Of a DNA stretch of 31,710 nt, positions 1 through 7,244 are shown in pieces. Source of the stretch: an uncultured Collinsella sp. Its GTDB lineage: Bacteria; Actinomycetota; Coriobacteriia; Coriobacteriales; Coriobacteriaceae. The position numbers were made by a program, and so were the translations under genes. The notes below the pieces were generated by a model. It was given only the letters and a program-made list of their open reading frames with translations. It was not told where the DNA came from and ran no database searches. Position 1 is the stretch's first letter. Each line of letters opens with the position of its first letter. Location: assembly GCA_902495945.1 (NCBI GenBank), contig CABUZD010000008.1, positions 1-31,710 on the forward strand. Reading direction: 5' to 3'.

Positions 1-1
1 C

Positions 2-589
2 ATCGAGATCCTGGACGAGGACCTCGAGATTATGCGCGAGGCCGCGCTCTACAACGACTACCTGGGCGTTAACAACTACCAGTGCCGCTTCTTGAAGGCT
101 TACGATGGCGAGAACGACCTGCACCACAACGGTACGGGCGAGAAGGGCACCGGCCGCTGGCGCGTTAAGGGTATTGGCGAGCATGTGAACAAGCCTGGTA
201 TCCCCACCACCGACTGGGACTGGATCATCTATCCCGAGGGCCTGTTCGATCTGCTCGTCTACATTAAGCAGCGCTACCCCAACTACAAGCAGATCTTCAT
301 CACCGAGAACGGCATGGGCTACAAGGACCCCTACAAGGACGGTTTTGTGGACGACCAGCCGCGCATCGACTACATCGAGCAGCACCTGCGCTGGTTGCTC
401 AAGGCCATGGAGGTTGGCGTCAACGTAGGCGGCTACTTCCTGTGGAGCCTGCAGGATCAGTTCTCCTGGACCAATGGCTACAACAAGCGTTACGGCTTCT
501 TCTACGTTGACTTTGAAACCCAGAAGCGCACGCCCAAGGCAAGCGCCTACTGGTATAAGCACGTGGCGCAGACCCGTCGTCTGGACTAG
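2..589 (+). CDS. GH1 6-phospho-beta-galactosidase-like enzyme, 3' part only
   Basis: This is the C-terminal ~195 residues of a glycoside hydrolase family 1 enzyme; the reading frame is open to the left edge, so the N-terminus and the acid/base Glu lie outside the window. The nucleophile motif ITENG is present, followed by the phosphate-binding signature S-W-T-N-G-Y-N-K-R-Y-G, whose Ser, Lys and Tyr have the spacing of Ser428/Lys435/Tyr437 in lactococcal LacG. The Trp right after the Ser is the LacG-type residue linked to galactose recognition. The expected role is cytoplasmic hydrolysis of a PTS-imported phospho-disaccharide. It closely resembles the GH1 protein at 9099-10520, so the two are probably paralogues. 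A strong terminator follows. The exact substrate cannot be fixed from sequence. Confidence 0.9.
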   Translation: MEILDEDLEIMREAALYNDYLGVNNYQCRFLKAYDGENDLHHNGTGEKGTGRWRVKGIGEHVNKPGIPTTDWDWIIYPEGLFDLLVYIKQRYPNYKQIFITENGMGYKDPYKDGFVDDQPRIDYIEQHLRWLLKAMEVGVNVGGYFLWSLQDQFSWTNGYNKRYGFFYVDFETQKRTPKASAYWYKHVAQTRRLD

Positions 590-649
590 CGGCTTGCGGC
601 GAGCGGTTGGCGGAGTTGCACCGCCCACATAACCTGTCCCCATTTCTCA

Positions 650-692
650 GCCGGGGGCGGCACGTCACACGGCGCGCCGCCCCCGGCCTTTT
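650..692 (+). terminator. Rho-independent terminator of the first GH1 gene
   Basis: A perfect 11-bp GC-rich stem (GCCGGGGGCGG at 650-660 with CCGCCCCCGGC at 677-687) is followed by CTTTTTG. It lies 60 bp after the GH1 stop codon. Confidence 0.85.
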
Positions 693-713
693 TGGGCGGT
701 TCGGGGTCCGTTT

Positions 714-851
714 GTCTCAATCTGTAACATCTAGCCGAGTTTTTGGGTCCTAGCTGTTACAGATTGAGACGAACAGGATTGCTCTTTCCGAAGAATCTAA
801 ATCTGTAACACGTAGCCCGCTTTTGACCGTCTACCTGTTACAAATCGAGAC
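714..851. repeat. 57-nt dyad array, two units
   Basis: Units lie at 714-770 (type A) and 795-851 (type B), with a start-to-start distance of 81. Unit 1 begins GTCTCAATCTGTAACA and ends TGTTACAGATTGAGAC, so it is a nearly perfect inverted repeat. The same unit recurs in three other intergenic regions of the window. The array sits between a plus-strand terminator and the 3' end of a convergent lacI-type gene. Confidence 0.9.
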
Positions 852-865
852 AGACGGAGTAGGAC

Positions 866-1894
866 CTAACCCCGTATGTCCCTAACAGTCGAGCGTTCGA
901 CCAGCGTGCTCGGCACATGAATCGCCTCGATAGACAAGCTCTCTCCAATCGCCGCCTCAAACGCAAGCTTACCGACACCGCGCAAATCAAATCGCAGCGT
1001 CGTCAGCCGATTGTGAGGAACAAGTCCCTCGAGTGCGTCGTCGATACCAACCACGCTCACGTCGTCGGGCACGGACAGGCCCGCGTTCTCGAGCGCGGCG
1101 ATAACGCCCAGCGCCATCTGGTCATTTGCCGCAAGCACGGCAGTCGGCGTCTGCGACCCGCCGGCAAGCACCTCGGCCGCAATCCGCTCGCCCATGGCGT
1201 ACCCACTGTCCGCACTCCAATCGCCACGCAGCATCGGAGCGGCATCGACATGAGCACGACCCAGCGTATCGCGCCAACCGGCCTCACGAAAACGCGAGGA
1301 AATCGAGTTTTCCGGACCCGCCACAAACCGCATATTCGAGTGACCATGTTCCAGCAGATAATTGGTCAACAGCTCGCACGAACCATACTGGTCGGAGTCG
1401 ATCGTCGTGCAGCGCGGATGCGCATACATGGACAGGATGACCGTTCGCACTCCCGGCTGGGGAACAAACTCCTCAAAATCGGGAGCCATGCGGTTCATGT
1501 TGAGAATCATGCCGTCGACGGGTCGCTCGACCATGCGGCGCGAGGCATCGGCAAGTGTATAGGGCTTGTCGCCGCCCATCTCGATCATAGTGACGGCAAA
1601 ATCGTGCTCGCGCGCCGCTTGCATGATACCCTCGAGCGTCGCCAGGTTACCGACACGTGTGATGTTGTACATGCACAGGCCAATAGAACGATACGACCCG
1701 CCGCGCAACGCCGCTCCAGCAAAATTGGGACGAAAGCCCAGCTCTTCCATGGCGGCCAGCACACGCTTGCGCGTCTTTTCCGTCACGTTGGGCATACCGT
1801 TGACCACGCGAGACACAGTCTGGCGGCTCACGCCAGCGAGCGCCGCAACCTCTGCCGCGCTCGCCGAATGACCATTCCTTGTCTGCTGAGCCAT
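866..1894 (-). CDS. LacI-family transcriptional repressor
   Basis: A protein of ~342 residues with an N-terminal LacI helix-turn-helix (AAEVAALAGVSRQTVSRVVNG, then the hinge region) and a periplasmic-binding-protein-like effector domain ending in the family's usual ANDQMALGVIAAL and SVVGIDD blocks. It is divergent from the GH1-EIICB pair starting at 2239, so it most likely represses that operon and releases on binding a sugar or sugar phosphate. An in-frame ATG at 1951 would add 19 residues, but it has no ribosome site and lies almost inside an operator-like repeat; the Met at 1894 or a GTG at 1903 (preceded by GGAAGCAGG) fits family length better. The effector is not known. It is paralogous to the LacI protein at 5958-6959. 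Confidence 0.9.
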   Translation of the reverse strand: MAQQTRNGHSASAAEVAALAGVSRQTVSRVVNGMPNVTEKTRKRVLAAMEELGFRPNFAGAALRGGSYRSIGLCMYNITRVGNLATLEGIMQAAREHDFAVTMIEMGGDKPYTLADASRRMVERPVDGMILNMNRMAPDFEEFVPQPGVRTVILSMYAHPRCTTIDSDQYGSCELLTNYLLEHGHSNMRFVAGPENSISSRFREAGWRDTLGRAHVDAAPMLRGDWSADSGYAMGERIAAEVLAGGSQTPTAVLAANDQMALGVIAALENAGLSVPDDVSVVGIDDALEGLVPHNRLTTLRFDLRGVGKLAFEAAIGESLSIEAIHVPSTLVERSTVRDIRG

Positions 1895-1954
1895 GCCTTC
1901 CACGCTAACCTGCTTCCCAACTATTCCCCGCGCCCATGGCGCATCGTACATACA

Positions 1955-2124
1955 TTGATAACGTGCTCATGATACCCGAGCCATATACCACAACATGAAA
2001 ACTTCTGTCAATCAAAACCGCTTACCGAACAAATACAACCGTTCGCGGCTGTTTGAAGTTGTTTTGTTTCTATACATCCCAGCCGGATGTTAACGTGCTC
2101 ATTGTCAAATATTCACGTGCTCAT
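1955..2124. promoter_or_regulatory. Three operator-like ACGTGCTCAT sites, probably for the divergent LacI repressor
   Basis: ACGTGCTCAT occurs at 1961-1970, 2093-2102 and 2115-2124. Each copy forms a partial dyad around the CG centre with its left flank (for example TTGATAAC|GTGCTCAT), the usual architecture of LacI-family operators. The last two copies are 22 bp apart, two helical turns. One copy lies at the lacI start and two lie on the side of the GH1 gene, which would suit autoregulation plus operon repression with looping. Confidence 0.55.
2017..2048. promoter_or_regulatory. ACCG-N3-ACCG site pair (21-bp spacing)
   Basis: ACCGCTTACCG at 2017-2027 and the weaker ACCGTTCGCGG at 2038-2048 are direct repeats 21 bp apart in the lacI/GH1 divergent region. 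The same arrangement occurs at 7042-7073 and 31240-31271. Confidence 0.45.
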
Positions 2125-2238
2125 TTTGGTTCTAATCATTTTAAGATAGTGTTTATCGGGCTTTTTCACCGCTGAACGCTAACCAGGGAGCCTCCTGAGC
2201 GCAAACGCACAATATCGAACAGCGAGACGAGAGGGTGT

Positions 2239-3687
2239 ATGCATATGTCTTTGCTAAACCGCGTACAGCAGCTGCCGAAGGGCTTTGTTTGGGGCGCCGC
2301 AACCGCCGCGTACCAAACGGAAGGTTCCACGAAGGTGGCAGGCAAGGGTGAGACCATGTGGGACGATTACCTTGTCGCCCAGGGTCGCTTTTTGCCCGAC
2401 CCGGCCAGTGATTTCTACAACCGCTACGAGGAGGATATCCGCCTTTCTGCCGAGCATGGACTCAACGCCATCCGTGTGTCCATCGCCTGGACCCGCATCT
2501 TCCCCAACGGCGACGATGCCGAGCCCCTCGCCGAGGGCGTTAAGCACTACCACGAGCTGTTCGCCTGCTGCAAAAAGTATGGCGTCGAGCCCTATGTGTC
2601 CCTGCATCACTTTGACTCCCCCGCCGCCCTGTTCAACCAGGGCGACTGGCTCAACCGCAAGACCGTCGACGCCTATGTGCGCTATGCCGAGTTCTGCTTC
2701 CGCGAGTTCCGCGAGGTCAAGAATTGGTTCACCATCAACGAGCTCATCAGCCTCTCGCACTCCCAATACATCCAAGGCAACTTCCCGCCCAACCATCACT
2801 TTGATGTGACGAGCGGCATCCAGAGCCAGCACAACGAGCTCGTTGCCCACGCCCGCGCCGTCAACCTGTATAAGGATCTTGACGAGACCGAGCACCTGGG
2901 CGGACGCATTGGCATGGTCAACGTCCTGACGCCGGCATATCCTGCCACCGACTCGCCCGCCGACCAGCACGCCGCCGACCTGTACAACGCCTTCTACACC
3001 GACTTCATCATGGACGGCGCCTTCCTGGGTCACTACTCCGCGCGCACCCTCTCACTCATCAACGAGATTCTGCGTGCCAACAACGCCACGCTTACGGTTG
3101 AGGACAGCGACATGGAGGAGCTCGCCAAGGCGGCGCCCCGCAACGATATGTTCGGCCTCAACTACTATCAGTCGGCGTTTATCGCCGCCTACGATGGCGA
3201 GTCCACCAACAGCTTTAACGGCACCGGAGACAAGGGCACCTCGTGCTTTAAGTTTAAGGGCGTCGGGCAGCAGGTCGATATGCCGGGTATCCCCACCACC
3301 GACTGGGATTGGCTCATCTACCCGCAAGGCCTCTACGACACGCTCAAGCACATCAGCGCCACCTATCCCAACCTCCCCGTCATCTATATCACCGAAAACG
3401 GCCTGGGCCACAAGGACCCCGAGCCCGACGCAAACGGCATCGTCGCCGATCCCGAGCGCATCGACTTTGTCGACCAGCACATGGAGAAGGTGCTCCAGGC
3501 GCGCGCCGAGGGCGTCGACGTCCAGGGCTACTTTATCTGGAGCCTGCAGGACCAGTTCTCGTGGGCCAATGGCTATAACAAGCGCTACGGCCTGTTCTAC
3601 ATCGACTTCGACACGCAAAAACGCTACATCAAGCAGTCGGCACTCTGGTACAAGGAGCTCGCCGACACTATGGCGGACGCGCAGTAG
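2239..3687 (+). CDS. GH1 6-phospho-beta-galactosidase-like enzyme
   Basis: A full-length GH1 enzyme of 482 residues. The acid/base Glu168 lies in the motif FTINE and the nucleophile Glu386 in ITENG. Ser441, Lys448 and Tyr450 in the SWANGYNKRYG motif match the phosphate-binding residues of LacG, and the Trp after the Ser fits a 6-phospho-beta-galactosidase rather than a phospho-beta-glucosidase. It would cleave the phosphorylated disaccharide delivered by the EIICB encoded downstream at 3864. The start is either the ATG at 2239 or the one at 2245; the latter has a better distance to GAGAGGG at 2229-2235. The gene is divergent from a LacI repressor whose operator-like repeats lie in its upstream region. 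Alternatives are cellobiose-6-P or another beta-glycoside phosphate as substrate. Confidence 0.92.
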   Translation: MHMSLLNRVQQLPKGFVWGAATAAYQTEGSTKVAGKGETMWDDYLVAQGRFLPDPASDFYNRYEEDIRLSAEHGLNAIRVSIAWTRIFPNGDDAEPLAEGVKHYHELFACCKKYGVEPYVSLHHFDSPAALFNQGDWLNRKTVDAYVRYAEFCFREFREVKNWFTINELISLSHSQYIQGNFPPNHHFDVTSGIQSQHNELVAHARAVNLYKDLDETEHLGGRIGMVNVLTPAYPATDSPADQHAADLYNAFYTDFIMDGAFLGHYSARTLSLINEILRANNATLTVEDSDMEELAKAAPRNDMFGLNYYQSAFIAAYDGESTNSFNGTGDKGTSCFKFKGVGQQVDMPGIPTTDWDWLIYPQGLYDTLKHISATYPNLPVIYITENGLGHKDPEPDANGIVADPERIDFVDQHMEKVLQARAEGVDVQGYFIWSLQDQFSWANGYNKRYGLFYIDFDTQKRYIKQSALWYKELADTMADAQ

Positions 3688-3708
3688 CGCATCGCCTCGC
3701 TTTCCCCC

Positions 3709-3755
3709 GAGAGGGGAGCGGCCCTATGCGATACAAACCCAGCCGCTCCCCTCTC
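3709..3755 (+). other. Intercistronic 14-bp hairpin between GH1 and EIICB genes
   Basis: GAGAGGGGAGCGGC (3709-3722) pairs perfectly with GCCGCTCCCCTCTC (3742-3755). No T-run follows, so it is unlikely to be a simple terminator. It could stabilise the 3' end of the GH1 message or set the GH1:permease ratio. Confidence 0.6.
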
Positions 3756-3863
3756 TCCCCCTGGGACCGACCCCGCCTGCACCCGGGCTTTTAGCAAGCG
3801 GGAGACCATATAGGTTTTCAACGTCCATGCCATTAAGATTTCATGCAAAGAGGAGCGTGAACT

Positions 3864-5624
3864 ATGGAATCGATCGTTAAGTTCTTGGAGAAAGGTCAGC
3901 CGTACTTCGACAAGGTCTCTAAGAACATCTACCTTCAGGCCATTAAAGACGGCTTTTTGGCAGCAATGCCCATCATCCTGTCTTCTTCTGTCTTCCTGCT
4001 TATTTCGACCCTGCCGGGCGTTGTCGCCACGGTCGGCGGCTTTACGCTGCCCGACTGGTGGAACGTCGACGTCGTGAACTTCTGCAACAAGGTTTACAAC
4101 TTCACGATGGGCGTCGTGGGCATCATGGTCGCCGGCACCACCGCAAGCGCGCTGACCGGCTCCAAGAACCGCCGCATGCCTGCCGGCAAGGCCATCAACG
4201 CCACGAGCACCATGGTCGCCGCCATGTGCGCTATGCTCATCTTGGCCGTTACCCAGACGAGTGCCAAGATCGACGGTGCCGATGTCTCGGTGTTCTTTAC
4301 CGACAACATGGGCACCAAGGGCCTGCTGAGCTCCTTTGTCGCCGCATTTGCCACGGTCAACATCTATGCCTTCTGCATTAAGCGAGACATCACCATCAAG
4401 CTGCCCAAAGAAGTCCCCGGCGCCATCGCCCAGAACTTCCGCGACATCTTCGCCTTCAGCTTCTCCATCCTGTTTGTCGCCGTCATCGACGTTATCTGCC
4501 GCACCTGCTTGGCCGTCCCGTTTGCCAACGTCATCTCCACGCTGGTGAGCCCGCTGTTCGCCGCTGCCGATTCCTACGCCGGCCTCGCCCTCATCTGGTT
4601 CATGATCCCGCTGTTCTGGTTCATGGGCATCCACGGCCCCTCGGTCGTTAAGCCTGCCCTCAACGCCGCGCTGTTTGGCAACATCACCACCAACCTCGCC
4701 ACGCTGCAGGCCGGCGGTCACCCCGCCCTCGCCCTGACCGAGAACTTCGGTAACTACATCGGCGAACTCGGCGGCACCGGCGCCACGTTCATTGTCCCGA
4801 TCATCTTCCTGCTCTTTATGCGCTCCAAGCAGCTCAAGGCCGTCGGCAAAGCCTCTGTCGTACCCGTGATGTTCGCCGTCAACGAACCGCTGCTGTTCGC
4901 CGCGCCCATCATCCTCAACCCGTACTTCCTGATCCCGTTCCTGTTTGCCCCCGTGGCCAACGTCCTCATTGGTAAGTTCTTCATCGACTTTTTGGGCATG
5001 AACGGCTTTATCTATGCCATGCCGTGGGCACTCCCCGGACCGATCGGCACCTTCATCGACACCAACTTCCAGCCGATCTCTCTGGTCCTGGCTGTCGTCC
5101 TGCTGGTCGTTGACTTCTTAATCTACTACCCGTTCTGCAAGGCCTACGACAACGTCCTGTGCAAGCAGGAGGCCGAGACCCTGGCCGAAGAAGAGGCCGA
5201 GGAGACCAAGGCCGTCAAGACCGCTGCCGCCCCCGCCGTTGAGGCTCCTGTTGTCGAGACCGCTTCTGCCACTGAGGCCTCCGCAGCTCCGTCCGCCCTT
5301 AAGGGCAAGGATCTGAGGGTTCTGGTTCTGTGCGCTGGCGCCGGCACCTCTGCACTGCTCGCCAACGCGCTTAAGGAAGGCGCCGACGAGCTGGGCATCG
5401 ACATTACCGCCAACGCCGGTGCCTACGGCAGCCACTACGCCATCATGGACCAGTACAACGTCATCGTCCTGGCTCCGCAGGTTCGCACCTATTACAACGA
5501 GATGAAGGCCGACACCGACCGCCTGGGCATCACGCTGCTGTCGCCCAAGGGCAAACAGTACATCGACCTCACTAAGGATCCCAAGGGCGCCGTCGCCTGG
5601 ATCGAGGAAAACCTCGAGGCATAA
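3864..5624 (+). CDS. PTS lactose/cellobiose-family EIICB permease
   Basis: A membrane sugar transporter-kinase of 586 residues. Residues ~1-430 are the multi-helix EIIC domain, with the LacE-like opening (MESIVKFLEKGQPYFDKVSK) and the conserved blocks MGIHGPSVV, FAVNEPLLF and MNGF. A low-complexity Ala/Glu/Pro-Val linker (~433-480) leads to a C-terminal EIIB domain whose active cysteine is Cys490 in VLVLCAGAGTS. Fusion of IIC and IIB in this order is the LacE arrangement. It needs a separate lactose-type EIIA, and none is encoded in the window. It follows the GH1 gene by 176 bp (with a hairpin between) and ends at a terminator. A ribosome site (AAAGAGGAG) precedes the ATG. The likely substrate is lactose or another beta-galactoside, but it is not proven. 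Confidence 0.93.
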   Translation: MESIVKFLEKGQPYFDKVSKNIYLQAIKDGFLAAMPIILSSSVFLLISTLPGVVATVGGFTLPDWWNVDVVNFCNKVYNFTMGVVGIMVAGTTASALTGSKNRRMPAGKAINATSTMVAAMCAMLILAVTQTSAKIDGADVSVFFTDNMGTKGLLSSFVAAFATVNIYAFCIKRDITIKLPKEVPGAIAQNFRDIFAFSFSILFVAVIDVICRTCLAVPFANVISTLVSPLFAAADSYAGLALIWFMIPLFWFMGIHGPSVVKPALNAALFGNITTNLATLQAGGHPALALTENFGNYIGELGGTGATFIVPIIFLLFMRSKQLKAVGKASVVPVMFAVNEPLLFAAPIILNPYFLIPFLFAPVANVLIGKFFIDFLGMNGFIYAMPWALPGPIGTFIDTNFQPISLVLAVVLLVVDFLIYYPFCKAYDNVLCKQEAETLAEEEAEETKAVKTAAAPAVEAPVVETASATEASAAPSALKGKDLRVLVLCAGAGTSALLANALKEGADELGIDITANAGAYGSHYAIMDQYNVIVLAPQVRTYYNEMKADTDRLGITLLSPKGKQYIDLTKDPKGAVAWIEENLEA

Positions 5625-5656
5625 GACGCTGACACCACCTGCCGCTTGCAGACAAT

Positions 5657-5700
5657 AAATGGCCCGTGCATCGATGTGTGATGCGCGGGCCATTTTGTTT
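5657..5700 (+). terminator. Rho-independent terminator of the first GH1-EIICB operon
   Basis: A long stem (AAATGGCCCGTGCAT at 5657-5671 with ATGCGCGGGCCATTT at 5681-5695) is followed by TGTTT. The flanking A and T tracts may let it act on both strands, which suits the convergent lacI-type gene. Confidence 0.85.
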
Positions 5701-5723
5701 AGACCGCACCCGTCCTCCTGTTC

Positions 5724-5940
5724 ATCTCAATCTGTAACATCTAGCCGAGTTTTTCGGTCCTAGCTGTTACAGATCGAGATGAACGCACAGGCCAAGCCGA
5801 AAATCTCAATCTGTAACATGTAGACCACTTTTGACCGCTTAGACGTTACAGATCGAGACAAACGGAATATACCGGACCGAATTGTCTAAATCTGTAACAA
5901 CTAGCTGAGATTTTCGGCCCTACCTGTTACAGATTTAGAC
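5724..5940. repeat. 57-nt dyad array, three units
   Basis: Units lie at 5724-5780 (type A), 5803-5859 (B) and 5884-5940 (A), with start-to-start distances of 79 and 81. The outer arms of the third unit, GTCTAAATCTG and CAGATTTAGAC, have changed together relative to other units, so pairing is kept. The array fills the space between the operon terminator and the 3' end of the convergent lacI-type gene. Confidence 0.9.
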
Positions 5941-5957
5941 GAACAGGCCGAGCACGT

Positions 5958-6959
5958 CTACGCCCGCAAGTCCTTTACGCTGGAACGCTCGACCAACACG
6001 CCCGAGACGAGCGTACGGCTTCTGGAGCTCGGGGCTTCCAGACCTGCGACGACCTCGTTAAGCGCACGGACGCCCAGCTCGCGGTGGCGAAACTTCACCG
6101 ACGTCAGAATCGAGTTGGGAATCGTCTTATAGAGCTCATCGTCGAAGCCGATCACGGACACATCATTGGGCACACTGAGCCCTTTGTCACGTAGAGCCAT
6201 CATCACGCCGTTTGCCATGCAGTCGTTAGCAGCGAGGACCGCCGTGCAATCGGGCTTATCGGCAAGCACAAGGCCCGCGGCATAGCCACTATCCGCATTC
6301 CAATCGCCTTGCAGAGGCTCGGGCGGCTCAATGCCACGCGCCTCGAGTGCCGCACGCCAACCTTTCATACGGCACTGGCTCGACAGTGACTCTTTCTTAC
6401 CAGAGACGAAGTACACGTTCTTGTGCCCGCGATTCAAGAAGTACTCGCACGCCATGCGCGCACCACCCTCTTGATCGTCACTGACGGTAGAGCAGGTAGG
6501 ATGCTCCATCGGCGTGATAATCACCGTCTTGAGGTCTTTCGGAGCCTCAAAGGTATCAAAGTCATCGACCATCTGACGCAGGTTGAAGATCATGCCATCA
6601 ACAGGCAGCTGCGACATCCTGCGCGCCGCATCGGCAAGGGTCATCTTCTCCCCTGCGCGCTTCTTAATCATCGTGAGCGCAAAGCCTCGCTCTTCGGCGG
6701 CATCGGCGATACCGTCAATCATGTCCACGGCGCCGCCCGACAAGTGGAACATCACCACGCCGATGCACCCGTAACGGCCCAACTTGAGTGAACGCGCGGC
6801 AAAGTTGGCTCGAAACCCGAGCGCCTCCATGGCCGAATGAACCTTATCGCGTGTCGACTCTCGCACGCTATCGGGCTCGTTGATCACACGCGAAACCGTC
6901 TTGAGAGAAACGCCCGCGGCAATCGCCACATCGTTCATTGAGACATTTTTCTTGTCCAT
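5958..6959 (-). CDS. LacI-family transcriptional repressor
   Basis: A 333-residue repressor with the start chosen at 6959: the ATG there is preceded by GGAGAAG at a workable distance, while the longer frame to 7019 adds 20 residues with no ribosome site. The N-terminus carries the LacI helix-turn-helix (MNDVAIAAGVSLKTVSRVIN), followed by a sugar-binding effector core ending ANDCMANGVMMAL and SVIGFDDELYKT. It is divergent from the EIICB-GH1 operon starting at 7245 and is the likely local repressor; two 20-bp direct repeats at 7097-7140 are candidate operators. It is related to the LacI protein at 866-1894 (shared SLK/SRQTVSRV helix, similar C-terminal LVERSSVKDLR), so the two modules probably arose by duplication and then diverged in specificity. 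Confidence 0.92.
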   Translation of the reverse strand: MDKKNVSMNDVAIAAGVSLKTVSRVINEPDSVRESTRDKVHSAMEALGFRANFAARSLKLGRYGCIGVVMFHLSGGAVDMIDGIADAAEERGFALTMIKKRAGEKMTLADAARRMSQLPVDGMIFNLRQMVDDFDTFEAPKDLKTVIITPMEHPTCSTVSDDQEGGARMACEYFLNRGHKNVYFVSGKKESLSSQCRMKGWRAALEARGIEPPEPLQGDWNADSGYAAGLVLADKPDCTAVLAANDCMANGVMMALRDKGLSVPNDVSVIGFDDELYKTIPNSILTSVKFRHRELGVRALNEVVAGLEAPSSRSRTLVSGVLVERSSVKDLRA

Positions 6960-7041
6960 CGTTGCCACTACTTCTCCAGTCGGTTTTGCATCGCTTGTTT
7001 TTTGCGTTCTAGCATACACTACCTGCCTGACTGATAAATCG

Positions 7042-7073
7042 ACCGTTTACCGGACAATATCGACCGCTCACCC
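7042..7073. promoter_or_regulatory. ACCG-N3-ACCG site pair (21-bp spacing)
   Basis: ACCGTTTACCG at 7042-7052 and ACCGCTCACCC at 7063-7073 are direct repeats exactly 21 bp apart between the divergent lacI and EIICB genes. The pattern matches sites at 2017-2048 and 31240-31271. Confidence 0.5.
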
Positions 7074-7096
7074 GTATATCCTTGTCGCTCTTCCAA

Positions 7097-7140
7097 AAAT
7101 GTCTTACGTTGTCATTAACGAAATGTCCTACGTTGTCATT
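7097..7140. promoter_or_regulatory. Tandem 20-bp repeat, candidate LacI operator pair
   Basis: AAATGTCTTACGTTGTCATT (7097-7116) and AAATGTCCTACGTTGTCATT (7121-7140) differ at one base and are spaced 24 bp apart. Each has a dyad AATG-N11-CATT. Placement 105 bp ahead of the EIICB start fits an operator of the divergent LacI repressor. Confidence 0.5.
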
Positions 7141-7244
7141 TCGCAATGCCTTCCTTAAGCAGGAAGGTTTCCGGGCAGTCCTGACCATCCATCGACGATC
7201 AGTTCCATCCACATGCATCGCGCATTAAGTAGCAAAGGAGCTCT

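Noticed and set aside
917..1972. Plus-strand 351-codon frame opposite the first LacI gene
   Set aside because: It is the antisense shadow of a well-supported LacI gene; composition (His/Arg-rich) and lack of family features argue against it.
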